Part shown: piece by piece, positions 17,843 to 26,463 of the stretch | Layout: each line of letters begins with the position of its first letter | Numbering within the stretch: the stretch's first letter is position 1 | Assembly: GCA_964398475.1 (NCBI GenBank) | Contig: CAYNMP010000003.1 | Span: forward strand, 1-64,000 | From: CALAYL01 sp964398475 | GTDB lineage: Bacteria > Bacteroidota > Bacteroidia > Chitinophagales > LD1 | Length of the DNA stretch: 64,000 nt | Direction of reading: 5' to 3' | Made by a program: the position numbers and the translations under genes | Notes under the pieces: generated by a model | The model's database searches: none | Seen by the model: only the letters and a program-made list of their open reading frames with translations | What the model was told of the DNA's origin: nothing

Positions 17843-18982
17843 CTATTTTAGAATTTCTTCCAACTTTCTATCTAACTCCTCCCCTCTTAAATTCTTTGCA
17901 ATAATTTTTCCGTCTTTATCCAACAAAAATTGTGCAGGAATACTCTGAACACCATATTTAGCAGCAGGTTCTGCGCTCCAACCTTTTAAATCGCTTACGT
18001 GGTTTTCCCATAGCAAACCATCTTGAGCAATAGCGCTTACCCACCGTGCTTTATCTTGATCTAACGAAACACTATAAACGGTAAAACCTTTCCCTTTATA
18101 TTTGTTATAAGCCGCAACAACACTTGGGTTTTCTCTTCGGCAAGGTCCACACCATGAAGCCCAGAAATCAACCAGCACTACTTTACCACGCAAAGAAGAC
18201 AGCTTAATGTTTTTCCCACTCGGAGACGGATAATCTAAATCGATAGCAGTAGATCCAATAGCAGTAGCAGATTCAGCCTTATGTTTCATTTCGGCCGCCT
18301 TCATTTGCATCTCAATTTGTGCATAAGCCGATTTCATTTCTTTGGTGTAATCTGAATTCGGGTAATTTTTTTCCATTAATTTTATGACCTCACCATTTTC
18401 TTTTGGATACTTATTCATTGGCAAAAAACTCACATAATAAAGTGAAACAAATGGCTCTTTCGAACCGGTCACTCTTGATTTCAAAGTATTCTCAAAGGTT
18501 TGCCCGGCCATTTGAATTTGCATAGCAAACTGCTGTAACGAATCTTGGGACTGACCTGCATTTTGTCTGCGATAAAATTCTTCATTTGCTGCTTGCAACT
18601 CCATCTGACGCCCACTCACATATTTAACGGCCTCCAACATTTCTTTGCTGGCATCAGTTCCCGAAACTGAATAAGCGATTGGGTCTTTAGGATTTGCTGA
18701 AAACGTAAAATTTGCGTTTTCCAAAAGGAGTATCCAAGCATAGTTATCTACGCGTAGACGATAAAATCCCTTATCGGCATAATTACTCAACTTAAATTTT
18801 CCGTCTTTATCCAAAGTAGCAGAATCAATGGCAATAATTTGTTGCAGCGATAATTTTTCTAGAATTACTTTCTTCCCGCTAAGATTTTCAATTTTTCCGT
18901 CAACAACATATTTAGAGCCTCCACCGGAAGAAGTGCAAGAAAAAAATGCTGAGAATAATATGACAAACAAAATGTTCTTCAT
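17843..18982 (-). CDS. Lipoprotein with DUF4369 and TlpA-like thioredoxin domain
   Basis: The 379-aa protein has a lipobox (F-F-S-C, Cys16) and an N-terminal DUF4369-type beta domain (about 25-115; G-K-I-E-N-L-S-G-K-K-V and so on). A helical linker follows. The C-terminal thioredoxin domain (about 250-379) contains the redox centre W-A-S-W-C-G-P-C-R-R-E and the cis-Pro loop S-I-P-A. Such proteins reduce or exchange disulfides in the periplasm, anchored to the membrane. It follows gatB by 30 bp on the same strand and is probably at the end of an alaS-gatB transcript. Confidence 0.88.
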   Translation of the reverse strand: MKNILFVILFSAFFSCTSSGGGSKYVVDGKIENLSGKKVILEKLSLQQIIAIDSATLDKDGKFKLSNYADKGFYRLRVDNYAWILLLENANFTFSANPKDPIAYSVSGTDASKEMLEAVKYVSGRQMELQAANEEFYRRQNAGQSQDSLQQFAMQIQMAGQTFENTLKSRVTGSKEPFVSLYYVSFLPMNKYPKENGEVIKLMEKNYPNSDYTKEMKSAYAQIEMQMKAAEMKHKAESATAIGSTAIDLDYPSPSGKNIKLSSLRGKVVLVDFWASWCGPCRRENPSVVAAYNKYKGKGFTVYSVSLDQDKARWVSAIAQDGLLWENHVSDLKGWSAEPAAKYGVQSIPAQFLLDKDGKIIAKNLRGEELDRKLEEILK

Positions 18983-19012
18983 GTATAGTTTTTATATTTT
19001 TAAAATGTCGTG

Positions 19013-20467
19013 TTAATTTTCTAATAACTCGTTCAATAATTTATTGGTCACTTTCGGATCGGCCTTACCTTTAGAGGCTTTCATTACTTCACCTACAAAA
19101 AGTCCCATCAATCCTTTCTTCCCGGCTTTATATTCTTCGACTTTTGCAGGCATTGAAGCTAAAACTTGTGCTACTAATTCCTTAATCATACCCTCGTCAG
19201 AATTTTGTAACAAATTCAATTCTTCCGCAATTTGAAGAGGCGACTTTGCAGGTGCAATAATCATCTCCGGAAAAATCTTTTGTGAAGCCACCGAAAAGTT
19301 AGTTTTCCCACTATCAATCAATGTAATCAAATCAGCCAAAGCTTGTGGCTTTAAAACAAACTGTGCAATTTCCAATCCGTTTTCATTTAAAAATGATTTC
19401 ACAGGACCTAAAACCCAATTGGAAGCGGCTTTGTAATTGGAAGTTAGCTTCAATAAGTCATTAAAATAAAAGGCTAAATCTTTATCATCCGTAATTACAG
19501 TAGCATCATACAAAGGCAATCCAAAATGATTAACATACTCTGAAATCAACTGTTTCGGAAGCTTAGGCATATTCGCTCGAACGTTCTGAATATAAGCTTC
19601 AGTAATAACAACCGGTGGTAAATCCGGTTCCGGGAAATAACGATAATCGTGCGCAAATTCCTTTGAACGTTGTCCGAGTGTTTTTCCTGTGTTCGCATCA
19701 AACCCACGTGTTTCTTGCACCACAACGCCTCCTTCTTCCACTAAATCCACCTGACGAATAAACTCCGCTTCAATGGCACGTTTCACGTTTCGAATAGAGT
19801 TCATATTCTTCACCTCAACCCGTGTATTCAAAATCGTTTCACCAACTTTACGAATAGAAATATTCGCATCGCAACGCATACTCCCTTCTTCTAGATTTCC
19901 ATCGCAAATTTCTAAAAATCGAACCAGCTTACGTACCTCAGTAAGATATTGATACGCCTCATCACTACTGCGAATATCGGGCTCTGTAACAATTTCAACT
20001 AATGGCACTCCTGCTCTATTCAAATCCACCAAAGTAAAAAACGGGTCTAAATCGTGTGTTGATTTTCCGGCATCTTCCTCCATGTGAATGCGATGAATAC
20101 GCACTGTTTTTTCTTCGCCATTCACTTCGAATTTCAAAAATCCATTCGTACAAATAGGCGTTTTGTCTTGTGTAATTTGATAACCTTTCGGTAAATCGGC
20201 ATAGAAATAATTCTTACGTGCAAACTCGTTTAACTCTCGAATTTCGCTATCCATAGCTAATCCTATTTTAACAGCAGCAGCAACAGCAGCTTTATTTACA
20301 CGCGGTAATGTGCCGGGATGGCCCAATGAAAGTGGACTCACTTGTGTATTAGGAGATGCGCCAAATTCAGTAGAATCGCCACAATACATTTTACTCTTAG
20401 TCGATAATTGAGCGTGAACCTCAAGCCCAATTACTAATTCATATTTACTGTATCTATCGTCACTCAT
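19013..20467 (-). CDS. gatB: Aspartyl/glutamyl-tRNA amidotransferase subunit B
   Basis: The 484-aa protein matches GatB over its full length: N-terminal G-L-E-V-H-A-Q-L, the signature L-P-R-V-N, the kinase core with D-L-N-R-A-G-V-P-L and E-G-S-M-R-C-D-A-N, and the C-terminal helical plus YqeY-like domain. GatB activates Glu-tRNA(Gln) or Asp-tRNA(Asn) with ATP for amidation, within the GatCAB complex. gatA and gatC are not in this window. It follows alaS by 12 bp. Confidence 0.97.
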   Translation of the reverse strand: MSDDRYSKYELVIGLEVHAQLSTKSKMYCGDSTEFGASPNTQVSPLSLGHPGTLPRVNKAAVAAAVKIGLAMDSEIRELNEFARKNYFYADLPKGYQITQDKTPICTNGFLKFEVNGEEKTVRIHRIHMEEDAGKSTHDLDPFFTLVDLNRAGVPLVEIVTEPDIRSSDEAYQYLTEVRKLVRFLEICDGNLEEGSMRCDANISIRKVGETILNTRVEVKNMNSIRNVKRAIEAEFIRQVDLVEEGGVVVQETRGFDANTGKTLGQRSKEFAHDYRYFPEPDLPPVVITEAYIQNVRANMPKLPKQLISEYVNHFGLPLYDATVITDDKDLAFYFNDLLKLTSNYKAASNWVLGPVKSFLNENGLEIAQFVLKPQALADLITLIDSGKTNFSVASQKIFPEMIIAPAKSPLQIAEELNLLQNSDEGMIKELVAQVLASMPAKVEEYKAGKKGLMGLFVGEVMKASKGKADPKVTNKLLNELLEN

Positions 20468-20479
20468 TATATCTCTAAA

Positions 20480-23128
20480 TTAAATCTTTTCTTTAACAGC
20501 ATTCAAAAATTGTGTTAAGCCGTCTACATTCGTACCTCCGGCACTAGCGTAAAATGGCTGTCCTCCCCCTCCACCTTTAATAATTGGCGATAATTCTTTT
20601 ATCCATGCACCGGCACTTAAGCCTTTTGCTTTCGATAATTCTTCTTCGATCATAATATGCACATTGGCTTTGCCATTGATACTTGCTCCAAGTACTAACA
20701 CGAAATTTTTCACTTCGTTTTTCAGCATGTACACTAAATTTTTCAATGCATCGTTATTGCCTATTTCAACCAATTCTGCAATTACATTCACGCCATTCAC
20801 CACTTGAATTTTCTGAAGCAATTGATTTTTCAATTCAACTACTTGCTTAGCAGCAATTTCTTCAGCTTCTTTCTTGAGTGCTTTATTCTCATTGACTAAA
20901 TCATCAATAGATTTCAAAATATTTTTTGAGTTATTAAGCGCTACCTTCACATTAGCCAATTCGCTAATAGCATCGTTTGCCAATTGTAATGCTTTTCTAC
21001 CGGTTACCGCTTCAATCCTGCGTACCCCTGCTGCTACAGAGCCTTCAGATGTAATTTTAAACAAACCAATAACACCTGTTGCAGGCACATGACAACCTCC
21101 ACATAACTCGCGCGAAAAGTGTTCATCAAAAGTTATCACGCGAACAAAGTCACCATACTTTTCACCGAACAACATGGTAGCCCCTAGTTTCTCTGCATCA
21201 GCAATAGCAACGTTTCTGCGTTCATCTAGCACAATGTTTTGCATGATCTTTTCGTTCACAATTTGTTCTACTTTTGCAATTTCCTCATCGGTAACTTTTG
21301 CAAAATGCGAGAAATCAAAACGCAATGTATCGGGTGTTACCAAAGAACCTTTTTGTTGTACATGTGTTCCCAACACCTCACGCAATGCAGCTTGTAATAA
21401 GTGAGTAGCCGAGTGATTACGTGTAGTATCTGTACGCTTTTGTAAATTAATTTTTGCATCTACTGCTGCATCCGTTTTTGCAGGAAGTTTTTTTGCGAAG
21501 TGAATAATCAAATCGTTTTCCTTCTTAGTATCAAACACATCAACTTTTTCTCCGGCAAAATCCAAATAGCCTGAATCACCAATCTGTCCGCCACTTTCAG
21601 CATAGAAAGGTGTTTTATCTAACACCAACTGATATATATCGGTGTCTTTCACTTTCGTTTTACGATACTTCACTAAATGTGATTTTACTTCAAACGAATC
21701 GTAGCCTAAGAATTCCGTTTTCACATCATCAGCCACTTGCACCCAGTCCGACTGCTCCGTTTCAGCCGCTTTTCGGGATCTGTTTTTCTGGATTTGCAAT
21801 TCTGTTTCGAATTCAACTTCATCTACCGTAAATCCTTTTTCAGCTGCTAACAGTTTAGTTAGATCCAAAGGAAATCCGTAGGTGTCAAACAATTCAAAAG
21901 CAACTTTCCCCGGAACAATTGTAGAGCCATTCATTTCCTTTTCTATAGCTTCAAAACGTTTAATACCCTGACTTAGTGTTCGCAAGAAAGATGTTTCCTC
22001 TTCCAAAATCACTTTTGCCACAAAGGCTTCCTGCGCTTTCAACTCAGGGAAAATAGATGCGAATTGATTGGCCACTAAACCCACTAACTCGTGTAAGAAT
22101 GGAGTTTCGAAATGCAATGCAGAATAGCCATACCGAACGGCTCTTCTCAAAATTCTGCGAATCACATAACCCGCACCGGTATTGGAAGGTAGCTGTCCAT
22201 CGGCAATCGTAAACGAAATGGTTCGAATATGATCGGCAATTACCCGCATAGCAATATCTTGTTTCACACAATTACCACAAATTGAAGCATTGGTAGATTC
22301 TGTGAAATGATATTCAATACCCGATTTTTTTGAAATGAATTCAATGGTCGGCATAAAGATATCGGTATCATAGTTCGATGTTTTACCGTGAATAGCGCGC
22401 ACTAAACGTTCAAACCCCATTCCGGTATCCACGTGTTTATCGGGCAGTGGAACTAACGATTTATCAGCTTTTCGCTCAAACTGCATGAACACGTTATTCC
22501 AAATTTCTATCACCTGAGGATGATCGTTGTTCACTAAATCGGCTCCGGGAATTTGTTGGCGTTCTTCATCGCTCCGCAAATCGATATGAATTTCTGAACA
22601 TGGTCCACAAGGGCCTGTATCACCCATTTCCCAGAAATTATCTTTCTTATTGCCACGCAAAATGCGTTCTTCAGCAATCCATTTTTTCCACTCGTCATAC
22701 GCTTCTTGATCGAAAGGCAAATTTTCTTTCGCATCCCCTTCAAAAACCGTAACGTACAAACGAGTTTTATCCAATGAGTATACAGAAGTCAATAATTCCC
22801 ATGCCCACTCAATGGCTTCTTTTTTGAAGTAGTCACCAAAGCTCCAATTACCAAGCATTTCAAACATAGTGTGGTGGTAGGTATCTACACCTACCTCTTC
22901 TAAATCGTTGTGTTTTCCGGATACACGCAAACACTTTTGTGTATCGGCAATGCGTTTAGATGGTGGCATTCCGTTACCCAAAAAATATTCTTTGAAAGGC
23001 GCCATACCCGAATTGATGAACAGTAAAGTGGGGTCATTTTTCACCACAATGGGAGCAGAAGGCACAATTTTATGGCCTTTACTTTCAAAAAAATCTAAAA
23101 AAGCTTTTCGAATTTCGGTTGATGTCAT
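20480..23128 (-). CDS. alaS: Alanyl-tRNA synthetase
   Basis: The 882-aa class II synthetase is full length. It begins with R-K-A-F-L-D-F-F-E-S-K-G-H and has the catalytic core, the tRNA recognition region, the editing domain (N-H-S-A-T-H-L-L, then C-G-G-C-H with zinc ligands) and a C-terminal glycine-rich domain (G-G-G-G-G-Q-P). It charges tRNA-Ala and clears Ser or Gly mischarges. It heads a probable operon with gatB and the thioredoxin lipoprotein, and diverges from the M23 peptidase gene. Confidence 0.97.
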   Translation of the reverse strand: MTSTEIRKAFLDFFESKGHKIVPSAPIVVKNDPTLLFINSGMAPFKEYFLGNGMPPSKRIADTQKCLRVSGKHNDLEEVGVDTYHHTMFEMLGNWSFGDYFKKEAIEWAWELLTSVYSLDKTRLYVTVFEGDAKENLPFDQEAYDEWKKWIAEERILRGNKKDNFWEMGDTGPCGPCSEIHIDLRSDEERQQIPGADLVNNDHPQVIEIWNNVFMQFERKADKSLVPLPDKHVDTGMGFERLVRAIHGKTSNYDTDIFMPTIEFISKKSGIEYHFTESTNASICGNCVKQDIAMRVIADHIRTISFTIADGQLPSNTGAGYVIRRILRRAVRYGYSALHFETPFLHELVGLVANQFASIFPELKAQEAFVAKVILEEETSFLRTLSQGIKRFEAIEKEMNGSTIVPGKVAFELFDTYGFPLDLTKLLAAEKGFTVDEVEFETELQIQKNRSRKAAETEQSDWVQVADDVKTEFLGYDSFEVKSHLVKYRKTKVKDTDIYQLVLDKTPFYAESGGQIGDSGYLDFAGEKVDVFDTKKENDLIIHFAKKLPAKTDAAVDAKINLQKRTDTTRNHSATHLLQAALREVLGTHVQQKGSLVTPDTLRFDFSHFAKVTDEEIAKVEQIVNEKIMQNIVLDERRNVAIADAEKLGATMLFGEKYGDFVRVITFDEHFSRELCGGCHVPATGVIGLFKITSEGSVAAGVRRIEAVTGRKALQLANDAISELANVKVALNNSKNILKSIDDLVNENKALKKEAEEIAAKQVVELKNQLLQKIQVVNGVNVIAELVEIGNNDALKNLVYMLKNEVKNFVLVLGASINGKANVHIMIEEELSKAKGLSAGAWIKELSPIIKGGGGGQPFYASAGGTNVDGLTQFLNAVKEKI

Positions 23129-23231
23129 GATAGTTTCGTTCGTCTGAGTTTTTATATTAATTTGGCTTTTCGCCTGTATCCTAAAAGGAGGGGTGAATTT
23201 AGCAGAATTGTACTATTTTTTATCTGAAAAG

Positions 23232-24215
23232 ATGTTTAAAAGGAATAAAAACGAGAAGTTTGTCTTCAACGCCCAAACGCTGAAATACGAAAAAGCGGTA
23301 GTGAGCTTTGGTTCGCGTTTATTGCGTGTGCTCGGTTTTATCATTGCTTCGTTGGTATTTTCCTTGATTATCTCTTCTATAGCTTATATGTTTATTGACT
23401 CTCCGAAAGAACGTATCTTACGCAGCGAGTTAAATGGGTTGAAACAACAATACAATGTGTTAGACAATGAAGTGAGTCGATTAAACGATGTTTTGGAAGG
23501 CTTACACTACCGCGACAATAGCATTTACCGTGTAATTTTCGAATCGGAACCTATATCAAATGACGAGTGGCAGGCGGGTTCAGGGGGCGTTAATAAGTAC
23601 AAGAACTTGGAAAAGTATGATAACTCCGAGTTAATGATAGATATTTCTAAGCGCGTAGATAAGCTTAAAAAGCAGATGACGATTCAATCTGCATCGTATG
23701 ATAATATTACTGAATTGGTAAAAGGTAAAGAGCAAATGTTGGCTTCCATTCCATCCATTCAACCCGTTTCGAATAAAGATTTAAATCGGGTAGCATCAGG
23801 ATTTGGAGTGCGTATCGACCCGGTGTATAAAGTGCCAAAATTCCATGCAGGATTGGATTTCACGGCACCTACAGGAACTGAAATTTATGCCACCGGAGAT
23901 GGCGTTGTGGAACTTGTTGAATTCAATTATGGAGGATATGGTAATCAAGTCATCATTAATCATGGCTATGGTTATAGAACACGCTATGGCCACATGTCAC
24001 GATTTGCTGTACGTAAGGGACAAAAGATTAAACGTGGCGAAAAAGTAGGCTTTGTTGGAAGTACAGGAAAATCTACAGGACCACACTTACATTATGAAGT
24101 ATTGAAAGACGATAATCCAATTAATCCGATTTATTTCTTCTACAACGATTTGAATGATGCTATGTTTGCTAAAATTATTGAGCAAACGAAAAATGCCGGA
24201 CAAACGCTCGATTAA
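23232..24215 (+). CDS. Membrane-anchored M23 peptidase (LytM-type)
   Basis: From the ATG at 23232 the protein is 327 aa. It has a basic N-terminus, one transmembrane segment (about residues 34-60), a coiled coil (about 67-100 and again about 140-165), and a C-terminal M23 domain with H-A-G-L-D-F (first zinc ligands) and G-P-H-L-H-Y-E. Zinc residues are complete, so it is probably an active endopeptidase on cell-wall cross-links rather than a degenerate activator. The frame opens at a GTG at 23193, but the ATG gives the usual basic start. Confidence 0.88.
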   Translation: MFKRNKNEKFVFNAQTLKYEKAVVSFGSRLLRVLGFIIASLVFSLIISSIAYMFIDSPKERILRSELNGLKQQYNVLDNEVSRLNDVLEGLHYRDNSIYRVIFESEPISNDEWQAGSGGVNKYKNLEKYDNSELMIDISKRVDKLKKQMTIQSASYDNITELVKGKEQMLASIPSIQPVSNKDLNRVASGFGVRIDPVYKVPKFHAGLDFTAPTGTEIYATGDGVVELVEFNYGGYGNQVIINHGYGYRTRYGHMSRFAVRKGQKIKRGEKVGFVGSTGKSTGPHLHYEVLKDDNPINPIYFFYNDLNDAMFAKIIEQTKNAGQTLD

Positions 24216-24239
24216 TCTCATCTAAAGACTTCAATTAAC

Positions 24240-24572
24240 GTGGCTTACAAAGAAAAAGACATAGAAAAACTGTACTACTCTATTGGAGAAGTGGCAGATA
24301 TGTTAGGCGTAAATGCCTCTTTGTTGCGCTATTGGGAAAGTGAATTCCCTGAACTTCAGGTGCGCAAAGACCGTAATGGAGTACGTTTGTTTACAAAACA
24401 AGATATAGAGACGGTTAAAAGCATTTACCATTTGGTAAAAGAGAAAGGATATACCATTGAAGGCGCTAAAGTGCAACTCAAAAACAGTTCAACACATACC
24501 GACAAAGCAAAACTAATTGACTCTTTAAAATCGGTAAAAAAACTCCTGGAAAACTTGAGAGACGGGCTTTAA
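24240..24572 (+). CDS. MerR-family transcriptional regulator
   Basis: The 110-aa protein has the MerR winged helix-turn-helix: Y-S-I-G-E-V-A-D-M-L-G-V, then L-R-Y-W-E and R-x-R-x-x-x-G-V-R-L-F-T-K-Q-D-I. A short coiled dimerisation helix follows and there is no effector domain. This short type is common next to M23 peptidase genes in Bacteroidota. The start is GTG at 24240, 24 bases after the peptidase stop, so the two are probably co-transcribed. The target promoter is unknown. Confidence 0.88.
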   Translation: MAYKEKDIEKLYYSIGEVADMLGVNASLLRYWESEFPELQVRKDRNGVRLFTKQDIETVKSIYHLVKEKGYTIEGAKVQLKNSSTHTDKAKLIDSLKSVKKLLENLRDGL

Positions 24573-24587
24573 TTCCGTTTGTCTTTT

Positions 24588-25073
24588 TTAGAAAACGGTA
24601 ATATCAAGATCCGTAAACGATCCGTTTGTTACCGTTAAAGACCCAGAACCACCATTTGAATCTTTTCCGGTAAAGGAAAACGTACCACTTATTTTCTTGG
24701 TGCTTAGATTAAATTTGGAGAGCGTAAGCGATCCTGTTCCTCCGTTATCGGTTGTAAATGTTTGTGTAGTGTTTATGTAACTGCCTTCATCAACACCTGA
24801 AGAAAGAGGATAGTTCCCAGCTGTTAAATCGTTCGGGTAATTCCCTTCCAAAGTCAACTGAATATATGGAATTGAAGCTGAAGATGATTCATGTAATGAA
24901 ATGATTAACCCCATATCTCCAGATGCTTCATAAAAGCAGGTATAGTACTGTCCAGTTTTTTTTGAACCGCCAATAATGGCCTCCCATTTAGATGTTGAAG
25001 TATTATTCGTTTGGCAGTCTGTTAAACCAATAGCCAATGAGAGAAATAACATTGCAAATAGTGTTCTTTTCAT
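24588..25073 (-). CDS. Putative secreted or lipid-anchored DUF6252-like protein
   Basis: The 161-aa protein has a signal segment (residues 1-19) with a Cys at 20. The preceding L-T-D is not a perfect lipobox, because Asp at -1 is unusual. The mature part is beta-rich, with G-T-G-S-L-T-L-S-K, K-K-I-S-G-T-F-S-F-T-G and a closing V-T-N-G-S-F-T-D-L. That resembles the DUF6252 family of Bacteroidota lipoproteins, whose role is unknown. It is convergent with the MerR gene, 15 bp away. Confidence 0.65.
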   Translation of the reverse strand: MKRTLFAMLFLSLAIGLTDCQTNNTSTSKWEAIIGGSKKTGQYYTCFYEASGDMGLIISLHESSSASIPYIQLTLEGNYPNDLTAGNYPLSSGVDEGSYINTTQTFTTDNGGTGSLTLSKFNLSTKKISGTFSFTGKDSNGGSGSLTVTNGSFTDLDITVF

Positions 25074-25164
25074 ATTACATTTTTGTGGGTTAGTAAATCA
25101 GGTTTTACTTACGAAAAATAGTTTTTTTGTTTAAAAAAAGAGAAGAGGTGATTGAATAAAACAA

Positions 25165-25193
25165 AAAAGGCCTTGATACAATCAAGACCTTTT
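25165..25193 (-). terminator. Terminator of the tRNA-Asp transcript
   Basis: AAAAGG-c-CTTGAT (25165-25177) pairs with ATCAAG-a-CCTTTT (25181-25193), with one mismatch and a 3-nt loop. On the minus strand the stem is followed by a U-rich run. It lies just 3' of the tRNA gene. Confidence 0.7.
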
Positions 25194-25197
25194 GTTG

Positions 25198-25271
25198 CGG
25201 AACGGACGGGACTCGAACCCGCGACCTCCGCCGTGACAGGGCGGCATTCTAACCAACTGAACTACCGTTCC
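25198..25271 (-). tRNA. tRNA-Asp (GTC anticodon)
   Basis: Read on the minus strand, the 74-nt gene starts GGAACGG and the 3' acceptor arm is CCGTTCC with discriminator G73. The D arm has AGTTCAGTTGGTTAGA, the anticodon loop is CTGTCAC with anticodon GTC, and the T arm has GGGTTCGA. The 3' CCA is not encoded. Identity elements G73 and GTC fit aspartate. Confidence 0.95.
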
Positions 25272-25336
25272 TTTCCGTTGGGAGTGCAAATATAACAGCA
25301 ATTTCTTTTTTGCCAACTTTCCGCAAAAAAATGTTT

Positions 25337-26302
25337 TTACTTTTTTTGATTTTTGGCTTCAATCCACTTGTAGGTTTGCGCCATACCATCTACTAGCATT
25401 GACGATGGCGCCCATTTCAGCTTTTCTTTAATTAAACGATTATCGGAGTTTCTTCCACGAACACCCATTGGACCGGGAATATTATTAAGTGTTAATTGCT
25501 TACCCGAAATTGAAATTACAAGTTTAGCGAGTTCATTTATTGATACCATTTCATCGGACCCAATGTTTATAGGTCCAGCAAAATCATTATCCATAAGTCG
25601 TTGTATTCCTTCTAAACACTCATCAATATACAGGAATGAGCGAGTTTGAAGCCCATCGCCCCAAATCTCAATAGAAGAACCGGAGTTGGCTTGTGCCACC
25701 TTTCGACAAATCGCAGCCGGTGCTTTTTCTTTCCCACCTGTCCAAGTTCCCTCCGGGCCGAAAACATTATGAAAACGAGCTATTCTAACATTTATGCCAA
25801 AGTTCTTTGCATAACTGAGGTAAAGTCGTTCGCTGAATAGTTTTTCCCAACCATATTCGCTATCCGGATTAGCAGGATAAGCCGAAGACTCTTCGCAGTT
25901 AGGGTTTGCAGGATCAAGCTGGTTATGCTCAGGATATATACATGCCGAAGACGAATAAAATATTTTACCAACCCCAAATTGTTTCACTAACGATAAAATA
26001 TTGAGATTGATTAATGCAGAATTGGTCATTAAATCGGCATCGTTATCGCCTGTAAAGATATATCCTGCACCGCCCATATCGGCTGCTAATTGATAAATAC
26101 AATCAAATTTTTCGTTGAGCACATCACTACAAAAAAGTGGATTGCGCAAATCTCCAATTACAAATTCGTTGGCAACAGAGTTACAATATTCCGGAAATTT
26201 CAAATCCACTCCGCGTACCCAGTAACCTTCTTGCTTTAGTCTTTTTACGAGATGTGCACCAATAAACCCTCCTGCCCCACATACCAATGCCCTTTTGCTC
26301 AT
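25337..26302 (-). CDS. GDP-mannose 3,5-epimerase-like NDP-sugar epimerase
   Basis: The 321-aa extended short-chain dehydrogenase has the Rossmann motif G-A-G-G-F-I-G near residue 9. It matches plant GDP-mannose 3,5-epimerase closely as I remember it: L-A-A-D-M-G-G near 72, S-S-A-C-I-Y-P-E with the catalytic Cys121, Y150-x-x-x-K154, G-G-K-E-K-A-P-A-A with Lys193, W-G-D-G-L-Q-T-R-S-F, and P-G-P-x-G-V-R-G-R-N-S-D-N. These are the catalytic and nucleotide-binding residues of that enzyme, which makes GDP-L-galactose and GDP-L-gulose. It probably supplies an L-sugar to the glycan locus that starts here. It diverges from the oxygenase operon. Confidence 0.82.
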   Translation of the reverse strand: MSKRALVCGAGGFIGAHLVKRLKQEGYWVRGVDLKFPEYCNSVANEFVIGDLRNPLFCSDVLNEKFDCIYQLAADMGGAGYIFTGDNDADLMTNSALINLNILSLVKQFGVGKIFYSSSACIYPEHNQLDPANPNCEESSAYPANPDSEYGWEKLFSERLYLSYAKNFGINVRIARFHNVFGPEGTWTGGKEKAPAAICRKVAQANSGSSIEIWGDGLQTRSFLYIDECLEGIQRLMDNDFAGPINIGSDEMVSINELAKLVISISGKQLTLNNIPGPMGVRGRNSDNRLIKEKLKWAPSSMLVDGMAQTYKWIEAKNQKK

Positions 26303-26374
26303 ATTCGCTTTTTTACAATAATCGATTAAAAGTAATTAAACTGCGTAAAGTTTATAATAGTCAGCCATTTTTTG

Positions 26375-26426
26375 ATTTAGTAAAAAAATGACTTTTATCA
26401 GCTTATAAATTGTAGAATTACTAAAT
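26375..26426. promoter_or_regulatory. Inverted repeat in the control region before the oxygenase operon
   Basis: ATTTAGTAA (26375-26383) and its exact reverse complement TTACTAAAT (26418-26426) stand 34 bases apart in the 161-bp divergent gap between the epimerase and the first oxygenase gene. It could be an operator for a dimeric regulator. No regulator gene is in the locus. Confidence 0.3.
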
Positions 26427-26463
26427 TCGGAATGTTATTTTCGAACTACATAAAGAATACAAT

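Noticed and set aside
23193..23231. GTG start 13 codons upstream for the M23 peptidase
   Set aside because: The ATG at 23232 starts the usual basic N-terminus; the extra residues have no counterpart in the family as I remember it.
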